This document shows positions 8,552-17,013 of a stretch of DNA of 64,000 nucleotides, piece after piece. Source of the DNA: an archaeon (GTDB lineage Archaea; Thermoproteota; Nitrososphaeria; Nitrososphaerales; JACAEJ01); NCBI GenBank assembly GCA_024256265.1, contig JACGUK010000005.1:62001-126000 (forward strand), in the 5' to 3' direction. The notes under the pieces are model-generated. The model worked only from the letters and a program-made list of their open reading frames with translations, searched no databases and had not been told where the DNA came from. Made by a program: the position numbers and the translations under genes. The first letter of the stretch is position 1, and the number at the start of each line of letters is the position of its first letter.

Positions 8552-10078
8552 TCATATATAATTTCCCTCTTTCATATATATTATATCTCCCTCTTTCTTA
8601 ACTTTAAATAACTTATGTACAGATAATATATATCCTATAATATTGGTCGATTCGAATTTCTCTCCTGATGGACCATATTTATCACTAGGAGTCAATCTTA
8701 TTCCTATAGAACCAGCAAATCTACCCGACGCATTTGTAACGCCTATCTCATAAGAGTTGACGATGTTCTTCGGGATGTTCTCTGGAATCAGAAGCTTTTC
8801 AAAAGAGTGTTTTTCCTTGAAAAGGATGAAGTCTGGGATCGAAAAAAAGACTGTCAATTTTCCTATTTTATTATATAACAAGCTCGTGCACATACGAAAA
8901 TATCTAACAGTTATAGGAGATAGCTCATCATAGAGCTTGATATCGAGTATATCTTCCTTCCGAACTCCACTGGTCTCAACAACTCTTTTTTTGTAAGCTT
9001 CAAGTGTGTAGTATGGATCTTGTTCAACAACGATCGCTTCATCACCTTCATCTCTTCGTCGAACCTGTTCTATCCCCGATTCTTTTAGATAAATTTCAGC
9101 TTCTTTTTGACTCATCCCCAATACGTTGGCACGCTTAGGCGAAACCTTCATAGGAATCATATCCTCTTTTTGCGCCACTTCGATCAACTCCATTCCTGAA
9201 ATTATGTCTCCAACATATAGATGACTTCTGCTTCGGGGAACTGTTTTCTTATAGATGTAAATAGAAGATATATCTTCTCCTTTAGTCCTTATAGTTACGT
9301 TTGCTCTCTTTCTTTCTTGAAGATCATATGAGACTGATAAAGGCGTACCAGCATAGCGTGAATCCTTCACATAAACAGAAGTTGCATCTGAAACTTTGAA
9401 ATACCTTTCCTTTTGGAATAGTGCTAAGATAAGTTCACTACCTATTATGGAGTTTTCAGAAAGCATAAGATTTAAACTCGTGAGAATCTTCATTGGTTTA
9501 AATATCATATCTTCAGTTTTAGCCCTTTCAATAGGTAATTCATAAGCTATTGGCTCAATTTTTTCAATGTAGTCTTTTTCATTTAAAAGATATAAGATAT
9601 TTCTTCCTCCCACTACTTTCCCGATGACAGGGAAGTTCATGGGTGATCCATAAATTGTTCCATGCTTCTCTTTTATGAGTATGATGCACCCCCTATCTTG
9701 CTCGAAACCTAGAAAGCCAATCGATACATCTCCCTTATTGTAACCAAATAATGATTTAGACGGCTTTAACTTTAGAGGGATGTATCCAAAACCAATGCTT
9801 TTTGGTTTGGACCATATATTTCTCAATTTTTCGATGGATGGAAATATCTCTCCAGCAAAATCTGAAAACCTTTCATTCACTTCTATAAACAGAGAACCTT
9901 TCGATGTCTTAATTTTGTATTCCTTGACTTTTTTAGCCACTTCGGGCATAGTTTCAATAACTGCAACGAAGGATCCAGCTTCTTTAATATCAACTAAGTT
10001 TAATGCTTCTGCTATCGATGAACCTTTGGGAACAAGAACTTCTTTGCCATCTACTTGGACTCTTAATTCCTCTTCCAT
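8552..10078 (-). CDS. mmp3: Methanogenesis marker protein 3
   Basis: A 508-residue protein with a ubiquitin-like/TGS-style N-terminus (VQVDGKEVLVPKGSSIAEAL), a long beta-rich middle, and the C-terminal IGIRLTPSDKYGPSGEKFE and ESTNIIG motifs that I associate with marker 3. Its length matches the family. Recent work places several marker proteins, including this one, with McrC and A2 in the MCR activation complex; that is family knowledge, not visible here. It is co-directional with atwA (30-base gap) and divergent from mmp17, sharing a 90-base AT-rich promoter region. Confidence 0.82.
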   Translation of the reverse strand: MEEELRVQVDGKEVLVPKGSSIAEALNLVDIKEAGSFVAVIETMPEVAKKVKEYKIKTSKGSLFIEVNERFSDFAGEIFPSIEKLRNIWSKPKSIGFGYIPLKLKPSKSLFGYNKGDVSIGFLGFEQDRGCIILIKEKHGTIYGSPMNFPVIGKVVGGRNILYLLNEKDYIEKIEPIAYELPIERAKTEDMIFKPMKILTSLNLMLSENSIIGSELILALFQKERYFKVSDATSVYVKDSRYAGTPLSVSYDLQERKRANVTIRTKGEDISSIYIYKKTVPRSRSHLYVGDIISGMELIEVAQKEDMIPMKVSPKRANVLGMSQKEAEIYLKESGIEQVRRRDEGDEAIVVEQDPYYTLEAYKKRVVETSGVRKEDILDIKLYDELSPITVRYFRMCTSLLYNKIGKLTVFFSIPDFILFKEKHSFEKLLIPENIPKNIVNSYEIGVTNASGRFAGSIGIRLTPSDKYGPSGEKFESTNIIGYILSVHKLFKVKKEGDIIYMKEGNYI

Positions 10079-10130
10079 TTGGATATTACCTATATTAATC
10101 CTGAATTTCTTTTCTAACTTTACTTATATG

Positions 10131-10137
10131 TTTATAA
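10131..10137 (+). promoter_or_regulatory. Probable TATA box for mmp17
   Basis: TTTATAA at 10131-10137 lies 32-38 bases before ATG 10169. A second AT-rich stretch, ATTTATATT (10151-10159), is too close for a leaderless mRNA. The spacing is right for an archaeal promoter. Confidence 0.35.
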
Positions 10138-10168
10138 CTGTTAGGGCCTTATTTATATTGAGTGCTAT

Positions 10169-10738
10169 ATGAGTGCTGTAACTATAGAAAGTGATGACAA
10201 AGAAGGTGAAGAGATTTACAGAAAAATCATACTTGACGTCCTCTCTGGATTGCGAGTTCAATTTGTTGAGCATCTTTATGTTAAAATTAACATAAGAGAA
10301 GGATACTTTATAATCTCAGCAATCATCAAGAAGAATATTAAACCTCTCAAGCTCTCTGATATCTCAAATCTAGATTTTATTCAAGGAGGGATAAGAATAA
10401 CGATAGATCCTATGCAGGAACGTTTTTTACCCAATGTTTTAAGAGCAGTTACATCTCTTGTAGGAAAGGAAAGGATTCTTCAACCTTCAAGATACGAAAT
10501 AATCATTAAGGGAGTGGATTATCCCGAAATTAAAGATCTAACAGTTTTCGATTATGCTACTTATGCTCAAGAGATGATTACAGAAATACTCTTTTGGATA
10601 GCTCCCGAACAATTTAGAATCACTCATATATTAAATGATGAAGAAGCTACTACAATTTTGTTTTCTGAGTACGATTTAAAGGGTTCATGGTTGGAAGAAG
10701 AAAAGAAGATTCATGAGCTAATAAAGACTAATGTTTAA
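10169..10738 (+). CDS. mmp17: Methanogenesis marker protein 17
   Basis: A 189-residue protein starting with SAVTIESDDKEGEEIYRKI, matching marker 17, which opens with a short strand followed by D-x-EGAEIY-like residues. It ends in a charged helix. The marker 17 protein has been reported in the MCR activation complex. It is the only plus-strand gene inside the mmp3/A2/mmp7/mmp6 block: divergent from mmp3, and its end overlaps the 3' end of the second A2-like gene by 4 bases. Family assignment rests on the N-terminal motif, length and neighbours. Confidence 0.72.
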   Translation: MSAVTIESDDKEGEEIYRKIILDVLSGLRVQFVEHLYVKINIREGYFIISAIIKKNIKPLKLSDISNLDFIQGGIRITIDPMQERFLPNVLRAVTSLVGKERILQPSRYEIIIKGVDYPEIKDLTVFDYATYAQEMITEILFWIAPEQFRITHILNDEEATTILFSEYDLKGSWLEEEKKIHELIKTNV

Positions 10739-12426
10739 ATTTCCTTCTTTAGGAACAATTCACAAGCTTTCTCAGGGTCACCTTGGAAAACAATTTTATG
10801 ATCTTTCAGCAAAATAGCTCTATGGGCAACTTCTTTGATGAAATCTAGTTGATGGCTCACCAATATTACTGTTGAATTCGTTTCCATGACTAGATCTTTA
10901 ATTATATTTGCCGTTCTCCTTAGAGTGATAGGGTCAAGGTCTCCAAAAGGTTCATCTAGCAATAATATCTTGGGCTTACAAACCATCAGTAATCCTAGCC
11001 CGATTCTGATCTTTTCTCCCCATGAAAGCTCATATACTCGCCTATTGATTATATCTTCATTTAACTTCAAGCATTTGAGTAAAGGCCCGACTTTATTCAT
11101 AACCTCTTGAACAGGATATTTAGGCAGAAGCTCTCTGATGTCCTCGAATGTTAGACCCATGCTGGCTAATTTCTCTTCTGCCTCATGAGGCACCATATCC
11201 ATGATTCGATAGATCAAATCGATTGTCTTATCACTTATTTTCTCATATTTAGCCTTCTCTAAAGTCTTGATTATGTATTCTGATTTTTTTAAACCCATTC
11301 TCTCAGAAAAAAGATCGGCTACTTTGGCCCAGTAGGGGAGATCAAATTCTTGATGAAGAATGCCAATATCTTTCCTTGCAAGTATGGCTTTGTAGCCTAA
11401 GACGTTGAGATCAACCCATTCTTCATTTACTCTCATCTTTACATCTCCCTCATCTGGTAATTCAAGACCAGCAAGCAATCTTATCAAAACTGTTTTACCA
11501 ACAGCCGAAGGTCCAATTATGGTTAGAATCTCTCCTTCATGGACTTGAAAGGTTATGCTCTTCATGGAAAGAGTCTGTCGTCCAGGAATAACATAGTACT
11601 CTTTTAAAATATCTTCTACCTTCAATATTGGTTTTGCTTCTTTCAATTTAGGTTTAGGAGCTGGAGCATCCATTTTAGCTTCGAATTTTTGCAAAGCTTT
11701 CTCAGGATCACCATTATATATCAACCTACCTTTACTAAGCAATATGATTCTGTCAGCCAAATATCTATGTACTTTAGGCATATGTGAGACGTAGATTATT
11801 GTAGTATTTGATTCTTCGTTTATTCTCTTTATTGTTTTTAAAAGTTCCATCCGATCTTTTTCATCAACCATAGTTCCAGGCTCATCCAACAATAATAACT
11901 TCGGGTTTTGAGCTAACTGTCTAGCAAGCAACAACTTTTGCTTCTCCCCTCCACTCAAAACTTCAGCCCAGCATTCGAACATATGATCTAATTTAACCGT
12001 TTTAAGAATTTCAATAGCCTCCTTCTTCAATTGTTCATACTCTGTTGTAACAACTGGTATTGTTTCTTCACCTTTTGTTCTCGAAACTAACGCTCTTATC
12101 ACGTTGTCTAGAGCAGTTTCTGGCCATAAACCAAAGCATCTTTGAGGATGTATTGCAGAAATTTCTTTGACTTTAATGAGTTCATCAATACTACTCTTTG
12201 GAGTTATTCTAATATTTCCTATTTTTATCTCTCCTTCATCAAAAGGTTCAACCCCCCTAAGAATCCTGATTAAAGTTGTCTTCCCAGATCCACTTTCACC
12301 TAGTACGCCTAAAATTTCTCCTTTTCCGGTTCTAAAATTCAGATGATCTAAGGCTCTGATCTTGATTCCAAAATCTAATTTATAGTCTTTAACTAAGTCC
12401 TTTACAGCTACAAATGTGTTTTTCAG
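10735..12426 (-). CDS. Second component-A2-like twin ABC ATPase, apparent CTG start
   Basis: Read from GTG 12102 the protein loses its first Walker A. The frame is open to a TGA just before 12426, and contains DLVKDYKLDFG, Walker A GESGSGKTT and HPQRCFG upstream. No ATG, GTG or TTG occurs in that stretch; a CTG at 12424-12426 follows GAGGTGA at ideal spacing, giving 563 residues. Domain 1 has LSGGEKQ and LLLDEP. Domain 2 has Walker A GPSAVGKT, a degenerate signature LSWGEKI and LLLDEP. The four-cysteine insert of atwA is absent. It overlaps the end of mmp7 by 38 bases. Likely an A2 paralogue that works in MCR activation; its division of labour with atwA is unknown. Confidence 0.75.
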   Translation of the reverse strand: MKNTFVAVKDLVKDYKLDFGIKIRALDHLNFRTGKGEILGVLGESGSGKTTLIRILRGVEPFDEGEIKIGNIRITPKSSIDELIKVKEISAIHPQRCFGLWPETALDNVIRALVSRTKGEETIPVVTTEYEQLKKEAIEILKTVKLDHMFECWAEVLSGGEKQKLLLARQLAQNPKLLLLDEPGTMVDEKDRMELLKTIKRINEESNTTIIYVSHMPKVHRYLADRIILLSKGRLIYNGDPEKALQKFEAKMDAPAPKPKLKEAKPILKVEDILKEYYVIPGRQTLSMKSITFQVHEGEILTIIGPSAVGKTVLIRLLAGLELPDEGDVKMRVNEEWVDLNVLGYKAILARKDIGILHQEFDLPYWAKVADLFSERMGLKKSEYIIKTLEKAKYEKISDKTIDLIYRIMDMVPHEAEEKLASMGLTFEDIRELLPKYPVQEVMNKVGPLLKCLKLNEDIINRRVYELSWGEKIRIGLGLLMVCKPKILLLDEPFGDLDPITLRRTANIIKDLVMETNSTVILVSHQLDFIKEVAHRAILLKDHKIVFQGDPEKACELFLKKEI

Positions 12427-13342
12427 GCAAGCTCACCTCAGATTCTGGAAGCACTTTCACCAAGATGTAATCAGAGAAGAGAGTTTTCTTTATCTCTGCA
12501 ATCTCTTCCAAGCATATATCATCTTCTAAATTGACTTTGCAAACTTTATCAATATATTTTTCATATGGTAACTTTATTCTTAATCCATCAAGTTTTAGCG
12601 TTAGAGGAGTGGGTGAAGGCTGGTCTAAAACTTCAGGTATCTGTTCTCTTATATATTTCATCATTAGAAGGGGATTTATGGCAGGAGGGTCGTGAGATTG
12701 CTCTTCTCTTATCCTCTCGATCAGTAAGGTTGCAGCTTTAACAATTTCTTCTAACTTTTTTATTTCCTCACCTTTTCTTAATCTATGATTGATTCTTCCA
12801 AGTCCTCCAACATATAAGTGAGGATTAGGCACAGTGATTTGAGCGGGTCCTCCAACTATTACTGTAGGAATCTCTAACTCTTCATATAAACCTGATTTGC
12901 ATTCTTGTAAACAATATTTGAAATTCCCCAAAACTAAGACGGCTAGATCATGTTCTTCAATCAATCCTTTCTCTTTCGGACTTAAGCCTCCTTTTTGACC
13001 AGACCCTCTTGAGAGCCCAATTACATTTGTCTTAGCTCCATATCTCCTCAGATATTCGGCTATATCGCAGACTGGATGTGCGAGATGTTTTCTTGACATG
13101 GATGGCGCTACAACTGCTATCTCAGTTCCAACAAGAGGCGTCTTAATCAAATTTGCCCTCAATTCTTTTGCTATCTCATTTAATCTAGCTTCTTCTTCCA
13201 TCGGGATGGCTAAAGTGGTTATTAGCTCATGTGCCACTTTGCTTTCCTGTATAATTATCCCTCCTACATCCTCCAGATAGTCATCTAGCCTCTCCTTTTT
13301 GTAGACTCCTCCTTTGAAGATGTAATATTCGTATCTTATCAA
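12389..13342 (-). CDS. mmp7: Methanogenesis marker protein 7
   Basis: A 317-residue protein matching marker 7: YIFKGGVYKKERLDDYLEDV at the N-terminus, then PLVGTEIAVVAPSMSRKH, DIAEYLRRYGAKTN and LVLGNFKYCLQECK. The middle segment parallels McrC (SMSRKHLAHPVCDIAEYLRR against SPDRRHVTKPVCEVTYGLRE), so the two families look distantly related. Marker 7 is reported in the MCR activation complex. It starts with TTG overlapping the mmp6 stop by 4 bases, and its 3' end overlaps the A2-like gene, giving a tightly coupled mmp6-mmp7-A2 operon. Confidence 0.87.
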   Translation of the reverse strand: MIRYEYYIFKGGVYKKERLDDYLEDVGGIIIQESKVAHELITTLAIPMEEEARLNEIAKELRANLIKTPLVGTEIAVVAPSMSRKHLAHPVCDIAEYLRRYGAKTNVIGLSRGSGQKGGLSPKEKGLIEEHDLAVLVLGNFKYCLQECKSGLYEELEIPTVIVGGPAQITVPNPHLYVGGLGRINHRLRKGEEIKKLEEIVKAATLLIERIREEQSHDPPAINPLLMMKYIREQIPEVLDQPSPTPLTLKLDGLRIKLPYEKYIDKVCKVNLEDDICLEEIAEIKKTLFSDYILVKVLPESEVSLPEKHICSCKGLS

Positions 13343-13779
13343 GAAGCCTCACTTTTTTTAATTTTAGTCCTACTATCCAATATCTTCACAATTTCATCTG
13401 GTTTAACTCTTTTCTTCTTCTCTTGAGGCTTGATCTCAGGCCTTGCTTCTCTCATAGCTTTAGAGATGATTGGTAAAATTTCATATTCTGCCTCTAATTG
13501 TAGAAAACCTGGTCTAGGTCCACCTTTTTGCTTCATTCTACATATCCTTGGATCCCAGACTGGGTAGCCTCTCTCCTTTATGAACAGTTTATTTGGTTCG
13601 AGTTCCATCGCCTTTTTAATTGCTTTCTCAACTTCCTTTTTTTCACCCTCAATAAGAACTCCAAAACAAGCCTCTTTAACAACGATTGGAAGGCCGAGTC
13701 TAACCAAGGAATAAAATAAAGCATTAGGAGTAAGATCACAATCAGGCGATATAACGATTAAGTATGTCTTATTCAACAC
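13339..13779 (-). CDS. mmp6: Methanogenesis marker protein 6
   Basis: A 146-residue protein with the marker 6 landmarks LIVISPDCDLTPNALFY, VVKEACFGVLIEG and WDPRICRMKQKGGPRPGF, then QLEAEYEILPIISKAM. The C-terminal 25 residues are lysine-rich and may be disordered. GTG is the probable start. It is the first gene of the mmp6-mmp7-A2 operon. Function is not established, though the family co-occurs with MCR. Confidence 0.84.
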   Translation of the reverse strand: MLNKTYLIVISPDCDLTPNALFYSLVRLGLPIVVKEACFGVLIEGEKKEVEKAIKKAMELEPNKLFIKERGYPVWDPRICRMKQKGGPRPGFLQLEAEYEILPIISKAMREARPEIKPQEKKKRVKPDEIVKILDSRTKIKKSEAS

Positions 13780-13835
13780 TCTTCTATGTTAAGATATGTG
13801 CTTCTATTTAATAAATATGCAGATTTTGTGAATTA

Positions 13836-14270
13836 TTAAGCTATTCTCTTTCCTGCTTCTGAACCTGGTCTAATATTGTAGATTTCCTCTACTTTTAAGA
13901 TGACTATGGCTTTGACTGGTAAATCAGGTCTTTTAGCATGTATTTCCGACTTGATCTGCTCATATAAGTCTCCTGAGGATTTTATTTCCACAGGACCTTT
14001 CACTTGATAACCTTCAAATGTCTCTGGGTTCCAGAATGTTATAGTCGCAAAAGGGTTCTCTTCTAAATTCTTTCTGGTCTTATTAAGGTAATTATCAACC
14101 ATGACAAATTTATCATCATCCAAAACTTTAGGGTATCCTCGTGTCGACATTGGAACCGCATTTGGAATGCATTTTTTGTTGGTAGTTCCAACAACACAAG
14201 TTCTTTTGCTTACTGCCTCTACAGCTACTTTTTTCACTTCTTCAGGAAGTTTGACCATAATATTTCCCAT
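13836..14270 (-). CDS. FMN-binding split-barrel (pyridoxamine phosphate oxidase-like) protein
   Basis: A 144-residue small flavin-type split barrel: CVVGTTNKKCIPNAVPMS forms the first strands, then KFVMVDNYLNKTRKNLEENP and ATITFWNPETFEGYQVKGP, the usual pattern of a substrate/FMN-binding barrel. Such proteins bind FMN, F420 or haem, or act as oxidoreductases. It lies between mmp6 and mmp5 but is not overlapped by either, so a role in methanogenesis is only suggested by position. The 160 bases upstream, up to mmp5, are very AT-rich and hold promoters for both directions. Confidence 0.72.
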   Translation of the reverse strand: MGNIMVKLPEEVKKVAVEAVSKRTCVVGTTNKKCIPNAVPMSTRGYPKVLDDDKFVMVDNYLNKTRKNLEENPFATITFWNPETFEGYQVKGPVEIKSSGDLYEQIKSEIHAKRPDLPVKAIVILKVEEIYNIRPGSEAGKRIA

Positions 14271-14432
14271 GATTAACTCTAAAATAAATATTTATATATT
14301 TTATGCTTTAAGACTTATGTTATAAAACTTTTATAAATTAAAGTAAAAATAAACAAGTGAAGATATAAATAAGTTAATAATAAAATGTTTTTAGAAAAGA
14401 GAAGTTAATAAGTGAAGAAGTGAATAAATTAA

Positions 14433-14909
14433 TTGAAAATGGTTAATGAACTCAAAAAAGATAGGGTTTTAAAAGTGTTCATAAGTCCCCCGAATAGCTT
14501 AATTCTCTACAATTTAGTTAGAAAATACGGATGTGAGCCTTTATCGATTATGAGAGAGATAGAGAAGAAAGTGAGAGACCCGGAAATAGATTCGCCACCA
14601 AAAAATATAACCCCTTCAGATGTAAGGGAGGGGTTGAAGTATTGCACTGTTGAAGTTCCATCAGGTGTTAGGGGTCGCTTAAGTCTATTGGCTAAGTTGA
14701 TAGAGGAGGCTGATTCAGCCATAATAGTGGATGATCCAGACTTTGAGTTTGGGTGTTCAGGCTGTGCAAGGACGAATGAATTTTTAAAGTATTTAGTTTA
14801 TGAGAGAGGAATTCCTTACATAACATTGAAATATCCAAGAAGCGATGAAGAGGCAGAAGACTTTGTCAATTCGATAACAGGTTTTCTCGAGAAATTACAG
14901 GGAGGTTAA
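14433..14909 (+). CDS. mmp5: Methanogenesis marker protein 5
   Basis: A 158-residue protein with the marker 5 signature: VFISPPNSLILYNLVRKYG, VRDPEIDSPPKNITPSD, GLKYCTVEVPSGVRGRLSLL and FGCSGCARTNEFLKYLV. The CSGC pair (near residues 109-112) may bind metal. Either TTG 14433 or ATG 14439 could be the start. Only one base separates its stop from the start of mmp15, so the pair is co-translated. In methanogens these two markers are commonly neighbours, as I recall. Confidence 0.85.
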   Translation: MKMVNELKKDRVLKVFISPPNSLILYNLVRKYGCEPLSIMREIEKKVRDPEIDSPPKNITPSDVREGLKYCTVEVPSGVRGRLSLLAKLIEEADSAIIVDDPDFEFGCSGCARTNEFLKYLVYERGIPYITLKYPRSDEEAEDFVNSITGFLEKLQGG

Positions 14910-14910
14910 A

Positions 14911-16143
14911 ATGGTCACAAAAATCGCTCAGATATCCTGTGGAACGGAATATAGCGGGATTCAGAAAGAAGTGGATAAAGCCGCCGAAATTGTAGGCGCT
15001 AAACTTTTCATCCCAGAGATAGATTTAGAGGATGTTAGAAGAGTAGAGGAGGAGATTCCATTCACTCCAGCGAGCAGTGGATTGAAGACAATGTTAGCCA
15101 GAGCATTTGCTATAGTCGAAGGCAGGGTCAAGCCCGATGCTGTTCTTCTCCTTACATGCTTTAGATGTGCTGAAGCGGCTCTTACTAGGACAATAATTCG
15201 AAGGATATTACAAAAGAAGACGAGTCTGCCAATAGTCTCTCATTCTTTTACTGAAAGAACAAAAGCAGGAAATCTTCTACTAAAAATGGAGACCTTAATA
15301 GATATGGTTGAAAAGGAGGCTTTGTTTGGAAGAAATGAACAAAAAGGCATAACCATGGGGATAGATTCAGGTTCAGCCATGACTAAAGGGGTGATAATGA
15401 AGGATAATGAGGTGATTGCACAGGAATGGGTTCCCACAACTGATGTGAAAACTTTGACTAAAAAAGTCATGGACGGGCTCTTATCTCAGATTAATATGTC
15501 CATAGAAAAGATAGATGCCATAGGAATCACAGGTTATGGACGATTTACTTTGAAGGACCTTCATCCTGAGAAGGTTAAGTTGGCAATGGAGGAAGTTACA
15601 GTTTGTGCTAAGGGAGCTACCTATTTAGCCAAGAGATTTGAAGGGGACGCAACAATAATAGATATAGGAGGAATGGACAACAAAGCTGTGACTATACATA
15701 ATGGATTGCCTGATAGCTTTACTATTGGAGGAATCTGTGCTGGTGCTTCAGGTAGATTCTTAGAAATAGTAGCAAGTAGATTAGGCGTTTCAATAAATGA
15801 GCTGGGAGAAATCGCTTTAAAGGGAAAGCCAGAGAAAGTTATGATGAATTCTTACTGCATAGTTTTCGGATTAAGCGATCTTGTTTCTTCGCTAGCCTTT
15901 GGAGCCAGTAAAGAGGATGCTGCTGCAGCTTCATGTTACAGCATAGCTGAACAATTCTATGAGCAACAAATGCAAGATATTGATGTTAGAGAGCCGATCA
16001 TCCAGATAGGTGGGACATCTTTGATAAAGGGTCTGAACAAAGCATTAAGTGATGTCTTGAGAGCAAGGGTTATAGTGCCACCTTTATCTCAGTTCGCTGG
16101 CGCAGTTGGTGCAGCACTCTTGGTTTCGGGCCTAGTTGAATAA
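14911..16143 (+). CDS. mmp15: Methanogenesis marker protein 15, BadF/BcrA-type ATPase
   Basis: A 410-residue protein. Residues 1-140 contain a Cys-bearing domain (LLTCFRCAEAAL); from about 148 it is an actin-like ATPase of the 2-hydroxyacyl-CoA dehydratase activator type: MGIDSGSAMTKGVI (phosphate 1), ITGYGRF, DIGGMDNKAV (phosphate 2), GGICAGASGRFLE, then QIGGTSLIKGL (adenosine). Such activators couple ATP hydrolysis to low-potential electron transfer, so a role in reductive MCR or corrinoid activation is reasonable, though unproven. It shares a transcript with mmp5 and faces the btu-like operon. Confidence 0.86.
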   Translation: MVTKIAQISCGTEYSGIQKEVDKAAEIVGAKLFIPEIDLEDVRRVEEEIPFTPASSGLKTMLARAFAIVEGRVKPDAVLLLTCFRCAEAALTRTIIRRILQKKTSLPIVSHSFTERTKAGNLLLKMETLIDMVEKEALFGRNEQKGITMGIDSGSAMTKGVIMKDNEVIAQEWVPTTDVKTLTKKVMDGLLSQINMSIEKIDAIGITGYGRFTLKDLHPEKVKLAMEEVTVCAKGATYLAKRFEGDATIIDIGGMDNKAVTIHNGLPDSFTIGGICAGASGRFLEIVASRLGVSINELGEIALKGKPEKVMMNSYCIVFGLSDLVSSLAFGASKEDAAAASCYSIAEQFYEQQMQDIDVREPIIQIGGTSLIKGLNKALSDVLRARVIVPPLSQFAGAVGAALLVSGLVE

Positions 16144-16189
16144 ACACTATTACTCTAAGGCTCAAACAACACGACAAGGTTAGTGTTTA
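16141..16189. repeat. Inverted repeat between convergent mmp15 and transporter operon
   Basis: TAAACACTA (16141-16149, including the mmp15 stop) and TAGTGTTTA (16181-16189) form a perfect 9-bp inverted repeat around a 31-base loop. It could be a bidirectional 3'-end structure, or mark the edge of the higher-G+C segment that begins here. Confidence 0.35.
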
Positions 16190-16226
16190 CCAATCAACAT
16201 TAGGGTACCGTGAAAGCCGCCTTAAC

Positions 16227-17012
16227 TTAGGCATCGATAGGGCATATTGGGACGACGTTATATGACTTAGTGGCTTCACTATAGCGAATTTCAACCTCAG
16301 CTCTATATACATTCCTTATGTTGTCATGGCTCAGCACCTCCTCGACAGAGCCAGCCGAGTGTATCTTGCCAGAATTTAGGAGGAGCAATTTATCACAATA
16401 CCTCGAAGCCAAGTTCAAGTCGTGTGAGACTAGTATCGTGGCCAGCTTTTTCTCGACGGTCAGCCTCCTTATCATCTCCATGATCTCAAGTTGGTGGCTT
16501 ATGTCTAAATGAAGTGTGGGCTCGTCTAGCAGCAATATGCTCGGCTCTTGAGCCAGCGCCATGGCTATTATCACCCTCCTAAGCTCCCCTCCGCTTAGCT
16601 CATCCACAGGCCTATTGGCAAGGTTAAGTGTATTAGTGACTTTCATCGCTTCCTCGGCCACCTTCAAATCCTTCATTCCCTCCCTCCCCAGCTTGCCTAA
16701 ATGAGGGATCCTGCCCATCAGTACTACATCTAGGACTGTGAATGGGAATGATATCGAAGAGGTTTGAGGTACCATTGCCATCCTCTTGGCTATCTCGTCC
16801 TTTCTTAGTTTCAAAATGTCTTCTTCATCTACCAGCACAGTGCCTGCCCTCGGCTTGAGAGTCAAGTTTATGCACTTCAGCAATGTGCTCTTCCCTGCCC
16901 CATTCGGCCCTATTATCCCAAGCACCTCCCCCCCATTAATCTCCATGCTAACGTTATCAAGTGCCTTTATGCTGTCATAACTGAAACTCAAGCCCCTTAT
17001 TATTAGCCTCAC
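16227..17012 (-). CDS. Cobalamin/iron-siderophore type ABC transporter ATPase
   Basis: A 261-residue BtuD/FecE-family ATPase: Walker A GPNGAGKST (residues 35-43), signature ELSGGELRR, Walker B ILLLDEP and switch LVSHDLN. It powers import of vitamin B12, corrinoids, haem or iron chelates through the permease next to it; the substrate cannot be read from sequence. It starts with GTG, one base after the permease stop. Base composition is near half G+C (for example 32 of 60 in line 16561-16620) against about one third in mmp15, so the operon looks recently acquired. Corrinoid uptake would suit a methyl-dependent methanogen. Confidence 0.85.
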   Translation of the reverse strand: MRLIIRGLSFSYDSIKALDNVSMEINGGEVLGIIGPNGAGKSTLLKCINLTLKPRAGTVLVDEEDILKLRKDEIAKRMAMVPQTSSISFPFTVLDVVLMGRIPHLGKLGREGMKDLKVAEEAMKVTNTLNLANRPVDELSGGELRRVIIAMALAQEPSILLLDEPTLHLDISHQLEIMEMIRRLTVEKKLATILVSHDLNLASRYCDKLLLLNSGKIHSAGSVEEVLSHDNIRNVYRAEVEIRYSEATKSYNVVPICPIDA

Positions 17013-17013
17013 T

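Noticed and set aside
12103..12426. A frameshift or truncation of the second A2-like ATPase at its 5' end
   Set aside because: The frame is uninterrupted; the problem is only the lack of a standard start codon.
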